A stretch of DNA of 62,742 nt from an uncultured Bacteroidota bacterium. GTDB taxonomy: Bacteria; Bacteroidota; Bacteroidia; Chitinophagales; Chitinophagaceae. The translations under genes were made by a program, and so were the position numbers. This document shows positions 45,980-56,382 of this stretch, piece after piece (within the stretch, counting starts at the first letter, position 1; each line of letters starts with the position of its first letter). Below the pieces are notes generated by a model. It was not told where the DNA came from. It did no database searches and worked only from the letters and a program-made list of their open reading frames with translations. The stretch is from assembly GCA_903877645.1 (NCBI GenBank), contig CAIRES010000076.1:1-62742 (forward strand), written 5' to 3'.

Positions 45980-46333
45980 ATGAGCAGCGAGGAGCAGAGT
46001 ATGCAACAAGAGGTGATGACCCCGGCTCAAAGGGTTAGGAACGACTGGCGGTCGTTAGTGGAGAAAGTATCTTATAAAGCGATAGTCAATAACATCCCAT
46101 ATCTCACATTCGTTGTTTTCCTGGGTGTGCTGTACATCAGCAATAGCCACCGTGCCATAGAGATGCAACGGGAGCTGAATGCCCAGAACAAAGCACTGAA
46201 AGAGCTGCACTGGAAGTATATGGATGTGAAGTCGCAACTGATGTATGTGAAGACAGAAACACAGGTGTTGAAGAAAGCCGAAGGCATTGGATTGAAACCA
46301 TCACTGCTGCCGGCATACAAGATCAGTAAATAA
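45980..46333 (+). CDS. ftsL: FtsL-like cell-division protein
   Basis: A 117-residue single-pass membrane protein. A cytoplasmic N-terminus of about 35 residues precedes one membrane helix (IPYLTFVVFLGVLYISNSH, about 38-56). A periplasmic coiled coil follows (AIEMQRELNAQNKALKELHWKYMDVKSQLMYV). Sequence identity in this family is low; the call rests on topology and on position between rsmH and the division transpeptidase. FtsL normally links FtsB, FtsQ and the FtsWI synthase. Confidence 0.85.
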   Translation: MSSEEQSMQQEVMTPAQRVRNDWRSLVEKVSYKAIVNNIPYLTFVVFLGVLYISNSHRAIEMQRELNAQNKALKELHWKYMDVKSQLMYVKTETQVLKKAEGIGLKPSLLPAYKISK

Positions 46334-46364
46334 GAACTTTCAGGATTTTTGAATTTTATATAGA

Positions 46365-48455
46365 GTGAATATAAAGAAGGACATACGGTTTAGAGTGTAC
46401 ATAGCATTTACCTGCATTAGCTTGTTCGGTTGTGCTATCATCATTAAGGCCGCTTTGATCCAGTTCAAAGAAGGGCCGCACCTGCGGGCCCTGGCCAAAG
46501 AGATGCATACCCGCTTTGATACACTGATCGCAGAACGCGGCAATATCTACAACGAAGAAGGTATTCTCCTTAGCTCCACTATTCCCGATTTTGATGTGCA
46601 TATTGATTTTTCGGTAATGGACTCAAATGTGTTCGCAAAGAATATCGATACATTATGCTTGTGTGTTTCCCGCCTGTTCATGGACAAAACACAGGAGCAA
46701 TACAAAGAAGAATTTGTAAGGGCTTATAACGACGGCGACAGGTACTACCTTCTTGGCCGCAACCTGAAGTATTACCAGTACGAAGCGCTGCGCTCATTTC
46801 CTATCTTCAATAAGAGCAAGGGCCGCGGCGGCTTCATAGTCGACTCAAAAGAAAAAAGGGTGACACCTTACAATATGCTGGCCTTCCGCACCATTGGTGT
46901 TTTTCGCGACAGCAATGTTACCGGCCTTGAAGCAAAATACAACAGCTATCTCATTGGCGAGAACGGCCGCCGCGTGGTGCAGAAAAGCACCGGCAATGTA
47001 TGGGTGCCTATTGAAGGCTCGGAAGTAGACCCGCAGAATGGCAAAGATATAGTGACTACGCTCGACATCAATGTGCAGGATGTGGCCGAGCATGCATTGA
47101 TGAGCGCATTGCAGAAGTATGATTGCCAGTACGGCACCTGTATAGTGATGGAGGTGAAGACCGGCAAGATTCGTACCCTCGTTAACCTTGGCAGGCAAAA
47201 GGATGGCAGCTATTGGGAAGACCTCAATTATGCTACCATTCCTACTGAACCGGGTTCTACATTTAAAATTGCAACATTGCTGTCGTTGCTCAATGATAAG
47301 TTGACTAATGTAGATGCTACAGTAGATGCGCAAGGTGGCGCTATCAGGTTTGGTAATGCCACTATGAGAGATTCGCACCTGGGGTTGGGCAAGATGCCCA
47401 TTTGGAAAGCATACGCCGAATCAAGTAATGCTGCTTTTGCTGAGCTGGCCTATACTTATTATAAAGACAATCCGTCGAAGTTCGTCAATCACCTGAAAAG
47501 CCTGAACCTTGATAAACTCACGGGTATAGACCTTTTAGGCGAACGCCGCCCGCATATCATCACCCCCGGAACCAGCGAGTGGAGCAATATATCCCTGCCA
47601 TGGATGGCTGCCGGGTACAATGTACAGATCACACCATTGCATACCTGCATGCTGTACAATGCTGTAGCTAATGGCGGCAAGATGATGAAGCCTTATCTCG
47701 TAAGCGCTATAAAAGAATATGGCAAAGAAGTGAAAACATTTGAACCAACTGAAATAATGCAGATAGGTGACTCAAGCACAATAGCTCAGATACATAAATG
47801 CACAGAAGCAGTGGTGGCAGAAGGAACCGCAAAGGCAATACAATCACCGTACTATACCATAGCCGGCAAAACCGGCACTGCGCAGGTAGCAGATAAAGGT
47901 ATTTCCTACTCAGATGGCGTTTACCAGGGGTCATTTGTAGGATATATGCCTGCTGAAAACCCACAGTATACTATATGTGTGGTGATCAGGACACAGAAGG
48001 GGTCTAAAGCCTATTACGGTGGTGTGATCGCTGCTCCTGTGTTCAGGATGGTGGCCGATAAAATATTTTCGGAGAACATGGGCGCATGGGATGCTCCGCT
48101 GGATAGCATCGCCCGCAATGCGAGTGGCATAGTGCCTGCCAAGGCAGCCACTGCCCGCAACTACCAGGTATTGCTTCGCGCCATAGGAAAGAATACACCT
48201 GTGCACCACGATTACATGAACACCATGATGGAGATGGTTGTTGACTCTGACAAACACGTGACGGTACAGCCAAAGAAAATATTTAAAACAATAGTGCCGG
48301 ATGTAGTGGGAATGGGTTTGAAGGATGCCGTATACATATTGGAAAGCAATGGACTGCAAGTAACGGTGAAGGGAAAAGGGAAAGTACACATACAATCGCT
48401 AGCACCCGGAACAACAATAAGCAAAGGACAAAACATAATACTACAACTGAGCTAA
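46365..48455 (+). CDS. ftsI: Division-specific penicillin-binding protein with PASTA domain
   Basis: A 696-residue class B PBP that cross-links septal peptidoglycan. The start is GTG at 46365. A membrane helix lies near residues 10-30. The transpeptidase motifs are S298-x-x-K (EPGSTFKIA), S353-S354-N355 and K502-T-G-T. The C-terminus (about 640-696) is one PASTA domain (TIVPDVVGMGLKDAVYILESNGLQVTVKGKG), as in many Bacteroidota FtsI proteins. The stop overlaps the murE start by one base (TAATG). Confidence 0.96.
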   Translation: MNIKKDIRFRVYIAFTCISLFGCAIIIKAALIQFKEGPHLRALAKEMHTRFDTLIAERGNIYNEEGILLSSTIPDFDVHIDFSVMDSNVFAKNIDTLCLCVSRLFMDKTQEQYKEEFVRAYNDGDRYYLLGRNLKYYQYEALRSFPIFNKSKGRGGFIVDSKEKRVTPYNMLAFRTIGVFRDSNVTGLEAKYNSYLIGENGRRVVQKSTGNVWVPIEGSEVDPQNGKDIVTTLDINVQDVAEHALMSALQKYDCQYGTCIVMEVKTGKIRTLVNLGRQKDGSYWEDLNYATIPTEPGSTFKIATLLSLLNDKLTNVDATVDAQGGAIRFGNATMRDSHLGLGKMPIWKAYAESSNAAFAELAYTYYKDNPSKFVNHLKSLNLDKLTGIDLLGERRPHIITPGTSEWSNISLPWMAAGYNVQITPLHTCMLYNAVANGGKMMKPYLVSAIKEYGKEVKTFEPTEIMQIGDSSTIAQIHKCTEAVVAEGTAKAIQSPYYTIAGKTGTAQVADKGISYSDGVYQGSFVGYMPAENPQYTICVVIRTQKGSKAYYGGVIAAPVFRMVADKIFSENMGAWDAPLDSIARNASGIVPAKAATARNYQVLLRAIGKNTPVHHDYMNTMMEMVVDSDKHVTVQPKKIFKTIVPDVVGMGLKDAVYILESNGLQVTVKGKGKVHIQSLAPGTTISKGQNIILQLS

Positions 48456-49921
48456 TGCGCATATTGAGCGACATATTGATCAATGTAACACCGGTTTCTA
48501 CACTTGGGGCCACTAACGTGGCTACCGGCAGTCTGTGCATTGATTCGCGCAAGGTGGTTGCAGGTAGTACATTCATTGCGGTGCATGGTACATTATCAGA
48601 CGGACATTCGTTTATTGATAAAGCAATAGAGCAAGGAGCAGTAGCCATTGTGTGCGAGTTATTGCCTGAAGTGAGGAAAGATGACATTACGTATATACAG
48701 GTAAAGAACAGTGCGGAGGCGGCGGGGTTAATGGCTGATGCATTCTATGGCTTCCCGTCCAAACAATTGAAAGTAGTGGGTGTAACCGGAACGAACGGTA
48801 AGACCACTACAGTAACGCTGTTGTACAACCTTTTTGAAAAGCTGGGATATAAATGTGGCTTGCTTTCTACCGTGCAAAACCATATTCATGACAAGATAGA
48901 GGTGTCCACCCATACTACTCCGGACTCCATATCTATACATGAACTGCTGAGCCGTATGGTGGCTGCGGGTTGCACTTATGCGTTCATGGAGGTGAGCTCA
49001 CATGCTATTCATCAACATCGCATAGCGGGTATCCGTTTTGTGGGGGGCATATTCACCAACATCACGCACGACCATCTCGACTATCACAAAACATTTGACG
49101 AATACATAAGAGTAAAGAAAAGTTTCTTTGATGAATTGCCTGCCGATGCGTTTGCTTTAACCAATGCCGATGATAAAAGAGGTATGGTGATGCTGCAAAA
49201 CACAAAGGCCGCGAAAAACACATACAGCCTCAAAGTGCCGGCAAACATCAAAGGCAAAGTGCTGGATAATGACCTTGCCGGCCTGATGATGGTTATAGAC
49301 GGACAGGAAGCGCACTTCAGGATGATCGGCACCTTCAATGCCTACAACCTGCTGGCAGTGTACGGAGCCGCAAAGCTGCTTGGCGAGGATAAGATGACCA
49401 TACTTGCTGTGCTGAGCGGCTTGCAGGGCGCACAGGGACGTTTTGAAACACATATGTCGCCCAGGGATAAAATACTGGGTATAGTTGACTATGCTCATAC
49501 ACCTGATGCACTCATCAATGTATTGGCTACCATCAACCAATTACGTAGGAATGGCCAGCAGTTATTTACAGTAATAGGCTGTGGCGGCGACAGGGATAAA
49601 ACAAAGCGCCCCATAATGGCACAGGTGGCCTGCGAGCACAGCGACAAAGCCATACTCACTGCCGACAACCCCCGCAGCGAAGACCCGGAGACGATACTAA
49701 ATGAAATGGAAGCAGGGCTCACCGGCCCACAAAAAAGGAAAAGCCTGCGCATCACTGATCGCAGGGAGGCCATAAAGGTAGCTGTGACGCTGGCACAACC
49801 GGGCGATGTGGTATTGATAGCAGGAAAAGGACATGAGACTTACCAGGAAATAAAAGGAGTAAAACATCATTTTGATGATAAAGAAGTTTTGGCTGAAGCA
49901 TTTGAAACACTAAATAAATAA
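48455..49921 (+). CDS. murE: UDP-MurNAc-L-Ala-D-Glu:meso-diaminopimelate ligase
   Basis: A 488-residue Mur ligase that adds the third residue of the peptidoglycan stem. The ATP site is VVGVTGTNGKTTTVTLLY. The specificity motif is DNPR (ILTADNPRSEDPETI), the signature for meso-diaminopimelate rather than lysine. The start overlaps the ftsI stop by one base. In Gram-negative dcw clusters murF often comes next; here mraY follows directly, so murF is elsewhere. Confidence 0.97.
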   Translation: MRILSDILINVTPVSTLGATNVATGSLCIDSRKVVAGSTFIAVHGTLSDGHSFIDKAIEQGAVAIVCELLPEVRKDDITYIQVKNSAEAAGLMADAFYGFPSKQLKVVGVTGTNGKTTTVTLLYNLFEKLGYKCGLLSTVQNHIHDKIEVSTHTTPDSISIHELLSRMVAAGCTYAFMEVSSHAIHQHRIAGIRFVGGIFTNITHDHLDYHKTFDEYIRVKKSFFDELPADAFALTNADDKRGMVMLQNTKAAKNTYSLKVPANIKGKVLDNDLAGLMMVIDGQEAHFRMIGTFNAYNLLAVYGAAKLLGEDKMTILAVLSGLQGAQGRFETHMSPRDKILGIVDYAHTPDALINVLATINQLRRNGQQLFTVIGCGGDRDKTKRPIMAQVACEHSDKAILTADNPRSEDPETILNEMEAGLTGPQKRKSLRITDRREAIKVAVTLAQPGDVVLIAGKGHETYQEIKGVKHHFDDKEVLAEAFETLNK

Positions 49922-49930
49922 CAGGCATCC

Positions 49931-51202
49931 ATGCTGTACTATTTGTTCACATATCTGCGCGACACATTCCACCTTTCTGGGGCCGGGGTGTTCAACTATA
50001 TCACCTTCCGTGTGGCTATGGCGATCATCCTGTCGCTGGTGATATCTATGCTGCTCGGCAAGAGGCTGATCGCCTTTTTGCAGCGTAAACAAATAGGGGA
50101 AACTGTACGCGACCTCGGCCTGCAGGGCGAAGCGCAGAAGAAGGGCACGCCTACTATGGGTGGCATTATCATCATTGCGGCTATACTTATCCCTACGATC
50201 TTGTTTGCCCGTGTGATGAATGTGTACATAGTCCTGATGCTGGTATCAACTGTATGGCTTGGACTCATTGGTTTCCTCGATGATTATATTAAAGTGTTTA
50301 AGAAAAATAAGGAAGGACTTGCTGGCAGGTTTAAAATACTTGGTCAGGTAGGACTTGGTATCATCATCGGGCTTACCATGTATTACAATAACCATGTGGT
50401 CATCAGCCGCGATGTAACGGGCGGTAAGAATGGTGTATACAATGCAGCCGAAAAACTGGAGCCGGGGCAGTCAACCCGTAAAGACGAGAATGGTAAACTG
50501 CAGAGCTATGTAAATGTAAGGACGGCTACTACTACTATCCCGTTCGTGAAATCGCACGAATTCAGGTACGAGAAAATAGCGGCCATATTCGGAGAGAAAT
50601 ATGTGGAGTACACCACCCCCATTATCTACATCCTGTTTGTCATCTTCATCATTGTTGCCGTCTCCAATGGTGCCAACATCACTGATGGAATTGATGGGCT
50701 GGCTACCGGCGTGTCGGCGATCATAGGTGTTTGCCTGGGCGTGTTTGCCTATGTATCGGGCAACTATCTCTTTGCGGGCTACCTGAATATCATGGACATT
50801 CCGAATCTTGGTGAGTTGTCTATATTCATCGGGGCGTTTGTAGGAGCTTGCGTTGGTTTCCTCTGGTACAATGCCTATCCCGCACAGGTGTTCATGGGCG
50901 ATACCGGCAGCCTGGCGCTGGGTGGCATCATCGCATCGCTGGCTATCATCGTTCGTAAAGAATTATTAATACCTATTATCTGCGGCATCTTCCTGGTAGA
51001 AAATCTTTCGGTGATCCTACAGGTATGGTACTTCAAGAGAACTAAAAAGAAGTATGGCGAAGGGCGTAGGATATTTCTCATGTCGCCGCTGCATCATCAT
51101 TACCAGAAATTAGGATATCATGAATCAAAAATTGTGGCACGTATGTGGATCATAGGTATCCTGCTGGCTATAATGAGTATAGTAACATTAAAACTGCAAT
51201 AG
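49931..51202 (+). CDS. mraY: Phospho-MurNAc-pentapeptide translocase
   Basis: A 423-residue polytopic enzyme with ten predicted membrane helices that forms lipid I. Motifs: [51 protein letters not shown] and the C-terminal [11 protein letters not shown]. An extra hydrophilic insert (about residues 160-215, with [27 protein letters not shown]) makes it longer than the 360-residue E. coli form, as is usual in Bacteroidota. Confidence 0.97.
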   Translation: MLYYLFTYLRDTFHLSGAGVFNYITFRVAMAIILSLVISMLLGKRLIAFLQRKQIGETVRDLGLQGEAQKKGTPTMGGIIIIAAILIPTILFARVMNVYIVLMLVSTVWLGLIGFLDDYIKVFKKNKEGLAGRFKILGQVGLGIIIGLTMYYNNHVVISRDVTGGKNGVYNAAEKLEPGQSTRKDENGKLQSYVNVRTATTTIPFVKSHEFRYEKIAAIFGEKYVEYTTPIIYILFVIFIIVAVSNGANITDGIDGLATGVSAIIGVCLGVFAYVSGNYLFAGYLNIMDIPNLGELSIFIGAFVGACVGFLWYNAYPAQVFMGDTGSLALGGIIASLAIIVRKELLIPIICGIFLVENLSVILQVWYFKRTKKKYGEGRRIFLMSPLHHHYQKLGYHESKIVARMWIIGILLAIMSIVTLKLQ

Positions 51203-52560
51203 TGAATACGAACACACAACCACGGCTGGTGATACTGGGTGCTGCTGAAAGCGGGGTAGGCGCTGCCTTGCTCGGTAAGCAGCAGGGATGGGATGTGTTT
51301 GTAAGTGATGGCGGAAAGATAAAGGACAATTTTAAAGAAGTATTACAGCAGCAGGGTATAGGGTTTGAGGAAGGCGGGCACACCATCGGAAATATACTGA
51401 ATGCAAAATGCATCGTCAAGAGCCCCGGTATCAGTGATAAGGTAGCGGTGATGAAGCAGGTAAGGGGTGCCGGTATAGAGGTGTGCAGCGAGATAGAATT
51501 TGGTTATCGCTACAAAGGCGATAGCAAGATAATAGCCATCACCGGCAGCAATGGCAAGAGCACTACTACCAAGCTCACGCACCATCTGCTCAAAGAAGGT
51601 GGCTATGATGTGGCCATGGTAGGCAATATTGGATACAGCTTTGCAAGGCAGATTGCAGAAAAGCCGTGTGAGTGGTATGTAATGGAGGTGAGCAGTTTTC
51701 AGCTCGATGATATTCATCAGTTCAGGCCGGATGTGGCTGTGCTGCTCAACATCACGCCCGATCATTTAGACAGGTACGATTATAAATTTGAAAAGTATGT
51801 AGCATCAAAATTCAGGATAACCGAAAATCAACACACAACTGATCACTTTATTGTTAACAAAGATGATAAAGTAATTACCCAATACATCTCCACCCATTCT
51901 ATTCACGCTAAAATACTATACTTCACGATGAGCGACAATAACATAGAGAACGAAGGCGGGCACATTCACGACAGTCGTTTGTATATACAATACGACGGCG
52001 AGAATGTGGACATGTCCATTCATGATCTCGCGATTAAAGGAAAACACAATCAATATAACAGTATGGCGGCGGGTATATCAGCAAGAATTGCTGGCTTAAG
52101 GAGCGAGAAGATACGCGAGAGTTTCCTGGGCTTTGAGGGCCTTGAGCATCGCCTGGAATATGTGGCTACCGTGCGTGGTGTCGAATTTATCAACGACAGC
52201 AAGGCTACGAATGTCAATTCGGTATGGTTTGCGTTGGAGAGCATGACGCTGCCCGTTGTGCTGATACTCGGCGGACAGGATAAAGGCAACGATTATAATG
52301 AGATCATGGAGCTGGTGAAAGAAAAAGTGAAAGCCATCATCTGCCTGGGTATCGACAATGAACCGATACATGAAGCATTTAAAACTGCTGTAGAAACAAT
52401 AATTGACACAAACACAGCTAACGATGCTGTACTCGCTGCGTACGCGCTTGCTGAGAAAGGCGATGTGGTATTACTGTCACCGGCCTGTGCCAGTTTCGAC
52501 CTGTTTAAAAATTACGAAGACCGTGGCCGCCAGTTCAAGGACGCAGTGAAGAATCTTTAA
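51202..52560 (+). CDS. murD: UDP-MurNAc-L-alanine:D-glutamate ligase
   Basis: A 452-residue Mur ligase. The start was set at GTG 51202, which overlaps the mraY stop in TAGTG. It leaves a normal N-terminus ([25 protein letters not shown]). A longer reading from 51145 would run 57 bases inside mraY and adds unrelated residues. The ATP site is IIAITGSNGKSTTTKL. The C-terminal part has LILGGQDKGNDYNEI and LLSPACASFDLFKNYEDRGRQF, which are diagnostic of MurD. Confidence 0.95.
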   Translation: MNTNTQPRLVILGAAESGVGAALLGKQQGWDVFVSDGGKIKDNFKEVLQQQGIGFEEGGHTIGNILNAKCIVKSPGISDKVAVMKQVRGAGIEVCSEIEFGYRYKGDSKIIAITGSNGKSTTTKLTHHLLKEGGYDVAMVGNIGYSFARQIAEKPCEWYVMEVSSFQLDDIHQFRPDVAVLLNITPDHLDRYDYKFEKYVASKFRITENQHTTDHFIVNKDDKVITQYISTHSIHAKILYFTMSDNNIENEGGHIHDSRLYIQYDGENVDMSIHDLAIKGKHNQYNSMAAGISARIAGLRSEKIRESFLGFEGLEHRLEYVATVRGVEFINDSKATNVNSVWFALESMTLPVVLILGGQDKGNDYNEIMELVKEKVKAIICLGIDNEPIHEAFKTAVETIIDTNTANDAVLAAYALAEKGDVVLLSPACASFDLFKNYEDRGRQFKDAVKNL

Positions 52561-52588
52561 GTATTAATATTTTGAAGGAACAAAAAAT

Positions 52589-53917
52589 ATGTCGGAAGGG
52601 ATAAAAATGTTACTGAAGAAAACGAAAGGAGACCACGTCATTTGGGGCGTGGTGCTCGTGCTTTCGTTCATCAGTATGCTGGCCGTGTATAGCTCCACGG
52701 GCTCCCTTGCATACCGTATGGAGAAGAACTCCAGCTATTACCTTGTCAAACAGGTAATGGTATTGGGCCTCGGCTTGCTCATCATCTATTGGGTGCACAA
52801 GATCAATTACTCCAAATTCGCAAAAATGGCGGTAATACTCTACTTACTGAGTTTGCCCCTGCTCATATATACTTTGTTCTTTGGTACTACGCTCAACGAG
52901 GGCTCCCGTTGGATAAGGCTCCCGGTCATCAACCTCACTTTCCAGACATCTGACCTTGCTAAGCTGGCTTTGTTTATGTTCCTCGCTCGTATGCTCAGCA
53001 TCAAGCAAGGTGATATAAAGGATATAAGGAAAGGGTTTGTTCCTGTATTGATCCCAGTGTTGCTGACCTGTGCACTTATTGCCCCCGCTAATCTTTCTAC
53101 TGCGCTTATGCTCGGGTTTACTTGTAGCATATTGTTCTACATTGGCCGGGTGCAGGTGAAGCATCTGTTGCTGCTGGGTGTTGTAGGTTTTATAGGCATC
53201 TCTGTTTTATTTACTGTCTCCAAGCTCACGGGTTTCGGGCGCGCCAAAACATGGGAGCAGCGCATTGAGGATTTTGCCGGTGGTAAAAAGAAAGACGGAA
53301 AGACGGAAGATGTATACCAGGTGCAGCAGGCCAAGATAGCTATCGCAAATGGCGGTGTATTGGGCCGTGGGCCTGGCCGTAGCCTGCAAAAGAATTTCTT
53401 ACCTCACCCATATTCCGACTTTATCTTCTCAATTATAATAGAGGAGTATGGTTTGATAGGAGGTGCGGTTGTCGTATTACTTTATCTGCTTTTCCTGTGG
53501 CGCAGTATACTTATTTTCAAACGGTGCCCGTTTGCGTTCGGTGCTTTTTTGGCGGTTGGGCTCAGTATTACACTTGTCTTCCAGGCTATGCTGAACATGG
53601 CCGTGAATGTACACCTCGTTCCGGTTACGGGTCTTACCCTCCCTATGATCAGCATGGGCGGTTCTTCCATATGGTTCACAAGTGTGGCCATTGGTATAGT
53701 GCTTAGTGTCAGCCGCTATGTCGATGAAATGGAGGGGGAACAAAAGAAAAAGGCAAAGAAAGCAGCAAGTCAAGAAGTAGTTGATGAAGCTGAAGAAACT
53801 GAAGAGGTGGAAGAAGTAGAAGAAGCAGAGGTTGAGCCTGTGAAAGAAAAGAAAACAAGGACAAGAACAAAGAAGCAAGACCCATTAATCGACAATGCGC
53901 CTTTCCCGGCAATGTAA
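52589..53917 (+). CDS. ftsW: Septal peptidoglycan glycosyltransferase FtsW
   Basis: A 442-residue SEDS-family polymerase that pairs with FtsI. About ten membrane segments occupy residues 18-378. Family motifs include EGSRWIRLP in the early part, NGGVLGRGPGRSLQKNFLPHPYSDFIFSIIIEEYG and VHLVPVTGLTLPMISMGGSS. After the last helix there is a long charged tail (about 379-442) that is first basic, then very acidic (DEAEETEEVEEVEEAEVE), then basic again. This tail should be cytoplasmic and is longer than in most FtsW proteins. Confidence 0.95.
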   Translation: MSEGIKMLLKKTKGDHVIWGVVLVLSFISMLAVYSSTGSLAYRMEKNSSYYLVKQVMVLGLGLLIIYWVHKINYSKFAKMAVILYLLSLPLLIYTLFFGTTLNEGSRWIRLPVINLTFQTSDLAKLALFMFLARMLSIKQGDIKDIRKGFVPVLIPVLLTCALIAPANLSTALMLGFTCSILFYIGRVQVKHLLLLGVVGFIGISVLFTVSKLTGFGRAKTWEQRIEDFAGGKKKDGKTEDVYQVQQAKIAIANGGVLGRGPGRSLQKNFLPHPYSDFIFSIIIEEYGLIGGAVVVLLYLLFLWRSILIFKRCPFAFGAFLAVGLSITLVFQAMLNMAVNVHLVPVTGLTLPMISMGGSSIWFTSVAIGIVLSVSRYVDEMEGEQKKKAKKAASQEVVDEAEETEEVEEVEEAEVEPVKEKKTRTRTKKQDPLIDNAPFPAM

Positions 53918-53920
53918 ACT

Positions 53921-55024
53921 ATGAGCGGATTAAGAGTAATAATAGCAGGTGGTGGCACAGGCGGGCATATATTCCCGGCGGTAGCAGTAGGGCATGCACT
54001 CAAAAGATTGCAGCCCGATACCGAATTGTTATTTGTAGGGGCTCTGGGTAAAATGGAAATGGAGAAGGTGCCGCAGGAAGGGTTTAAGATAGAAGGGCTG
54101 GATATAGCGGGGTTCAACAGGAGCAATATGTTAAAGAACATAACACTGCCTGTAAAATTATTAAAGAGCAGGATGCATGCGCGGCGTATCATAAAGGAGT
54201 TCAGGCCATCTGCTATAGTGGGTGTGGGTGGTTATGCCAGCTTTCCTATACTGTATGCAGGTCAGGGGATGAACATCCCTACGCTGATTCAGGAACAGAA
54301 CTCCTTTGCAGGCAAAAGCAATAAAATACTCGGCAGGCGCGCAAAAGCAATATGTGTAGCCTATCAGCATATGGAGCAGTTCTTCCCCAAAGATAAAATC
54401 TTCATTACCGGCAACCCGGTACGGAAGAACATATCCGCAATGAACAAAACCGCTGCCGAAGGAAAGGTTTGGTTTGGCTTGTCGGCTGATATCAAGACAG
54501 TGTTGGTAATAGGCGGCAGCCTCGGGGCTAAGTCTATGAACGAAAGTATTGATGCCGGCCTCGATGAGCTGATGAAGCAGGATGTGCAATTGATCTGGCA
54601 AACCGGTAAGCCATACTATGAGCAGGCAAAGCAGCGCGCAGAAAAATATGGCAACAAGGTGAAAGTGTTTGATTTTATACGCGAAGTAGACAATGCTTAT
54701 GCTGCCGCAGATATCGTCGTGTCGAGGGCAGGTGCATTGGCAATAGCAGAGCTGTGTATCGCAGGCAAGCCGGTCATATTTGTGCCCTATCCTCATGCCG
54801 CCGAAGACCACCAGACCAGCAACGCCATGGCTTTGGTGAATAATAATGCGGCATGGCTGGTAACCGACGGCGATGCAGGCGCGGCATTGATAAATAAGAT
54901 AAAAGCATTGTTGCATGATATAGCACAGCAGCACGCAATGTCGGTAAATATTAATAGTATGGCAATTAAAGATGCCGACGAGCGCATCGCCAATAAAGTA
55001 ATAGAAATAGCAAAAGCAGGATAA
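53921..55024 (+). CDS. murG: UDP-GlcNAc transferase MurG
   Basis: A 367-residue GT-B enzyme that converts lipid I to lipid II on the inner face of the membrane. Motifs: IAGGGTGGHIFPAVAVG, VGGYASFP, LIQEQNSFAGKSNK, VIGGSLGAKSMNE, VVSRAGALAIAEL and FVPYPHAAEDHQTSNA. It starts three bases after ftsW, and its TAA overlaps the murC ATG. Confidence 0.98.
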   Translation: MSGLRVIIAGGGTGGHIFPAVAVGHALKRLQPDTELLFVGALGKMEMEKVPQEGFKIEGLDIAGFNRSNMLKNITLPVKLLKSRMHARRIIKEFRPSAIVGVGGYASFPILYAGQGMNIPTLIQEQNSFAGKSNKILGRRAKAICVAYQHMEQFFPKDKIFITGNPVRKNISAMNKTAAEGKVWFGLSADIKTVLVIGGSLGAKSMNESIDAGLDELMKQDVQLIWQTGKPYYEQAKQRAEKYGNKVKVFDFIREVDNAYAAADIVVSRAGALAIAELCIAGKPVIFVPYPHAAEDHQTSNAMALVNNNAAWLVTDGDAGAALINKIKALLHDIAQQHAMSVNINSMAIKDADERIANKVIEIAKAG

Positions 55025-56382
55025 TGAACGTAAGGGAAATAACAAGGGTGTATTTTGTAGGTATCGGCGGCATAGGCATGAGCGCACTGGCACGTTTTTT
55101 TCGTGAGCAGGGTGCCGTGGTAAGTGGCTACGATAAGACGGAAACCGAGCTTACCCGCCATCTCGCAAGTGAGGGTATGGCTGTTCATTATACCGATGAT
55201 ACCCAACTGCTGGACAAAGACACCCAGCTCGTTATCTATACCCCTGCTATCCCTAAAGATCATACTGAGCTCAACTGGTACATCAATAACCATTACCCTG
55301 TTTACAAGCGCAGCGATGTGTTGCAGTGGATCACGCAGGCGATGCATGCCGTTACTGTGGCCGGTACACATGGCAAGACCACTATCTCTACCATGATCGC
55401 ATACCTGCTGCGCGAAACCGGCTATGGCTGTAATGCTTTCCTCGGTGGTATTTCCGTAAACTATGGCAATAACTACTGGAGCAGTAAGAACGATACTGCA
55501 GTAGTGGAAGCTGACGAATACGATAGGAGCTTTCTGAAGCTGCATCCGGATATAGCTGTGCTTACAGCTATCGATCCTGATCACTTGGATATTTACGGCA
55601 CTGTAGAAGACATGGAAGCCGCCTTTATACAATACACAAAGAATATAAAGATAGGCGGTACACTCCTCGTAAAGCACGGCCTGCACAGGGCAAGCGATCT
55701 GAAAGGCCCGCAAACGGTTACTTATAGTTTGCAAAATGATGTCGCCGATGTATATGCGACCGACATCACTCAAAAGGATGGCGGTTACATATTTAATGTT
55801 ACCGGCACCGATTGGCAGATAGAAAAACTGCATCTGCAAGTGGGTGGTATGCATAATGTGGAGAATGCAGTGGCGGCTATCGCTGTTACACAGATGCTGG
55901 GAATCGCTCCTGAAAAAGTAAAGAATGCGCTCGTTTCCTTTAAAGGAGTGAAACGCCGTTTTGAATATCTCTTGAAGAATGACAGGGTGGTGTACATAGA
56001 TGATTACGCGCACCATCCCGAGGAACTGGCCGCATTGATAAAGAGTGCAAAGCATTTATTCCCGGGCCGCAAATGTGTGATATGTTTTCAGCCGCATCTG
56101 TTCAGCCGCACACGCGACCTCGCAGATGGCTTTGCCCATAGCCTGGACATGGCTGACGAAGTGATACTGCTGGATATATACCCTGCGCGTGAGTTGCCCA
56201 TGGAAGGCGTTACCTCACAGATGATCGCCGACAGAATGACAAACCCCGCACATACCATCATGTCGAAAGATGGCTTGCTGGAATATGTGCGCAATGCCCC
56301 ATTGAATATGTTCATCACCGCCGGTGCCGGTGATATAGATAAATTGACTGAACCAATAAAAGAAATACTCGAAAAGAAATAA
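55024..56382 (+). CDS. murC: UDP-N-acetylmuramate:L-alanine ligase
   Basis: A 452-residue Mur ligase that adds the first amino acid of the stem. Motifs: YFVGIGGIGMSALARFF, VTVAGTHGKTTISTMIAYLL (ATP site), VEADEYDRSFL and DDYAHHPEELAALI near residue 325. Coding overlaps by one base at both ends (with murG and ftsQ), so translational coupling is expected. Confidence 0.98.
   Translation: MNVREITRVYFVGIGGIGMSALARFFREQGAVVSGYDKTETELTRHLASEGMAVHYTDDTQLLDKDTQLVIYTPAIPKDHTELNWYINNHYPVYKRSDVLQWITQAMHAVTVAGTHGKTTISTMIAYLLRETGYGCNAFLGGISVNYGNNYWSSKNDTAVVEADEYDRSFLKLHPDIAVLTAIDPDHLDIYGTVEDMEAAFIQYTKNIKIGGTLLVKHGLHRASDLKGPQTVTYSLQNDVADVYATDITQKDGGYIFNVTGTDWQIEKLHLQVGGMHNVENAVAAIAVTQMLGIAPEKVKNALVSFKGVKRRFEYLLKNDRVVYIDDYAHHPEELAALIKSAKHLFPGRKCVICFQPHLFSRTRDLADGFAHSLDMADEVILLDIYPARELPMEGVTSQMIADRMTNPAHTIMSKDGLLEYVRNAPLNMFITAGAGDIDKLTEPIKEILEKK

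Noticed and set aside
51145-51201. Longer murD start inside mraY
   Set aside because: It would overlap mraY by 57 bases. GTG at 51202 in the TAGTG overlap gives the normal MurD N-terminus and fits the one-base overlaps of this cluster.
54161-56055. Long antisense ORFs (310 and 420 codons) opposite murG and murC
   Set aside because: They lie fully opposite two intact essential genes, show no recognisable domain and have compositions typical of reverse-complement frames (many Cys, His, Tyr).
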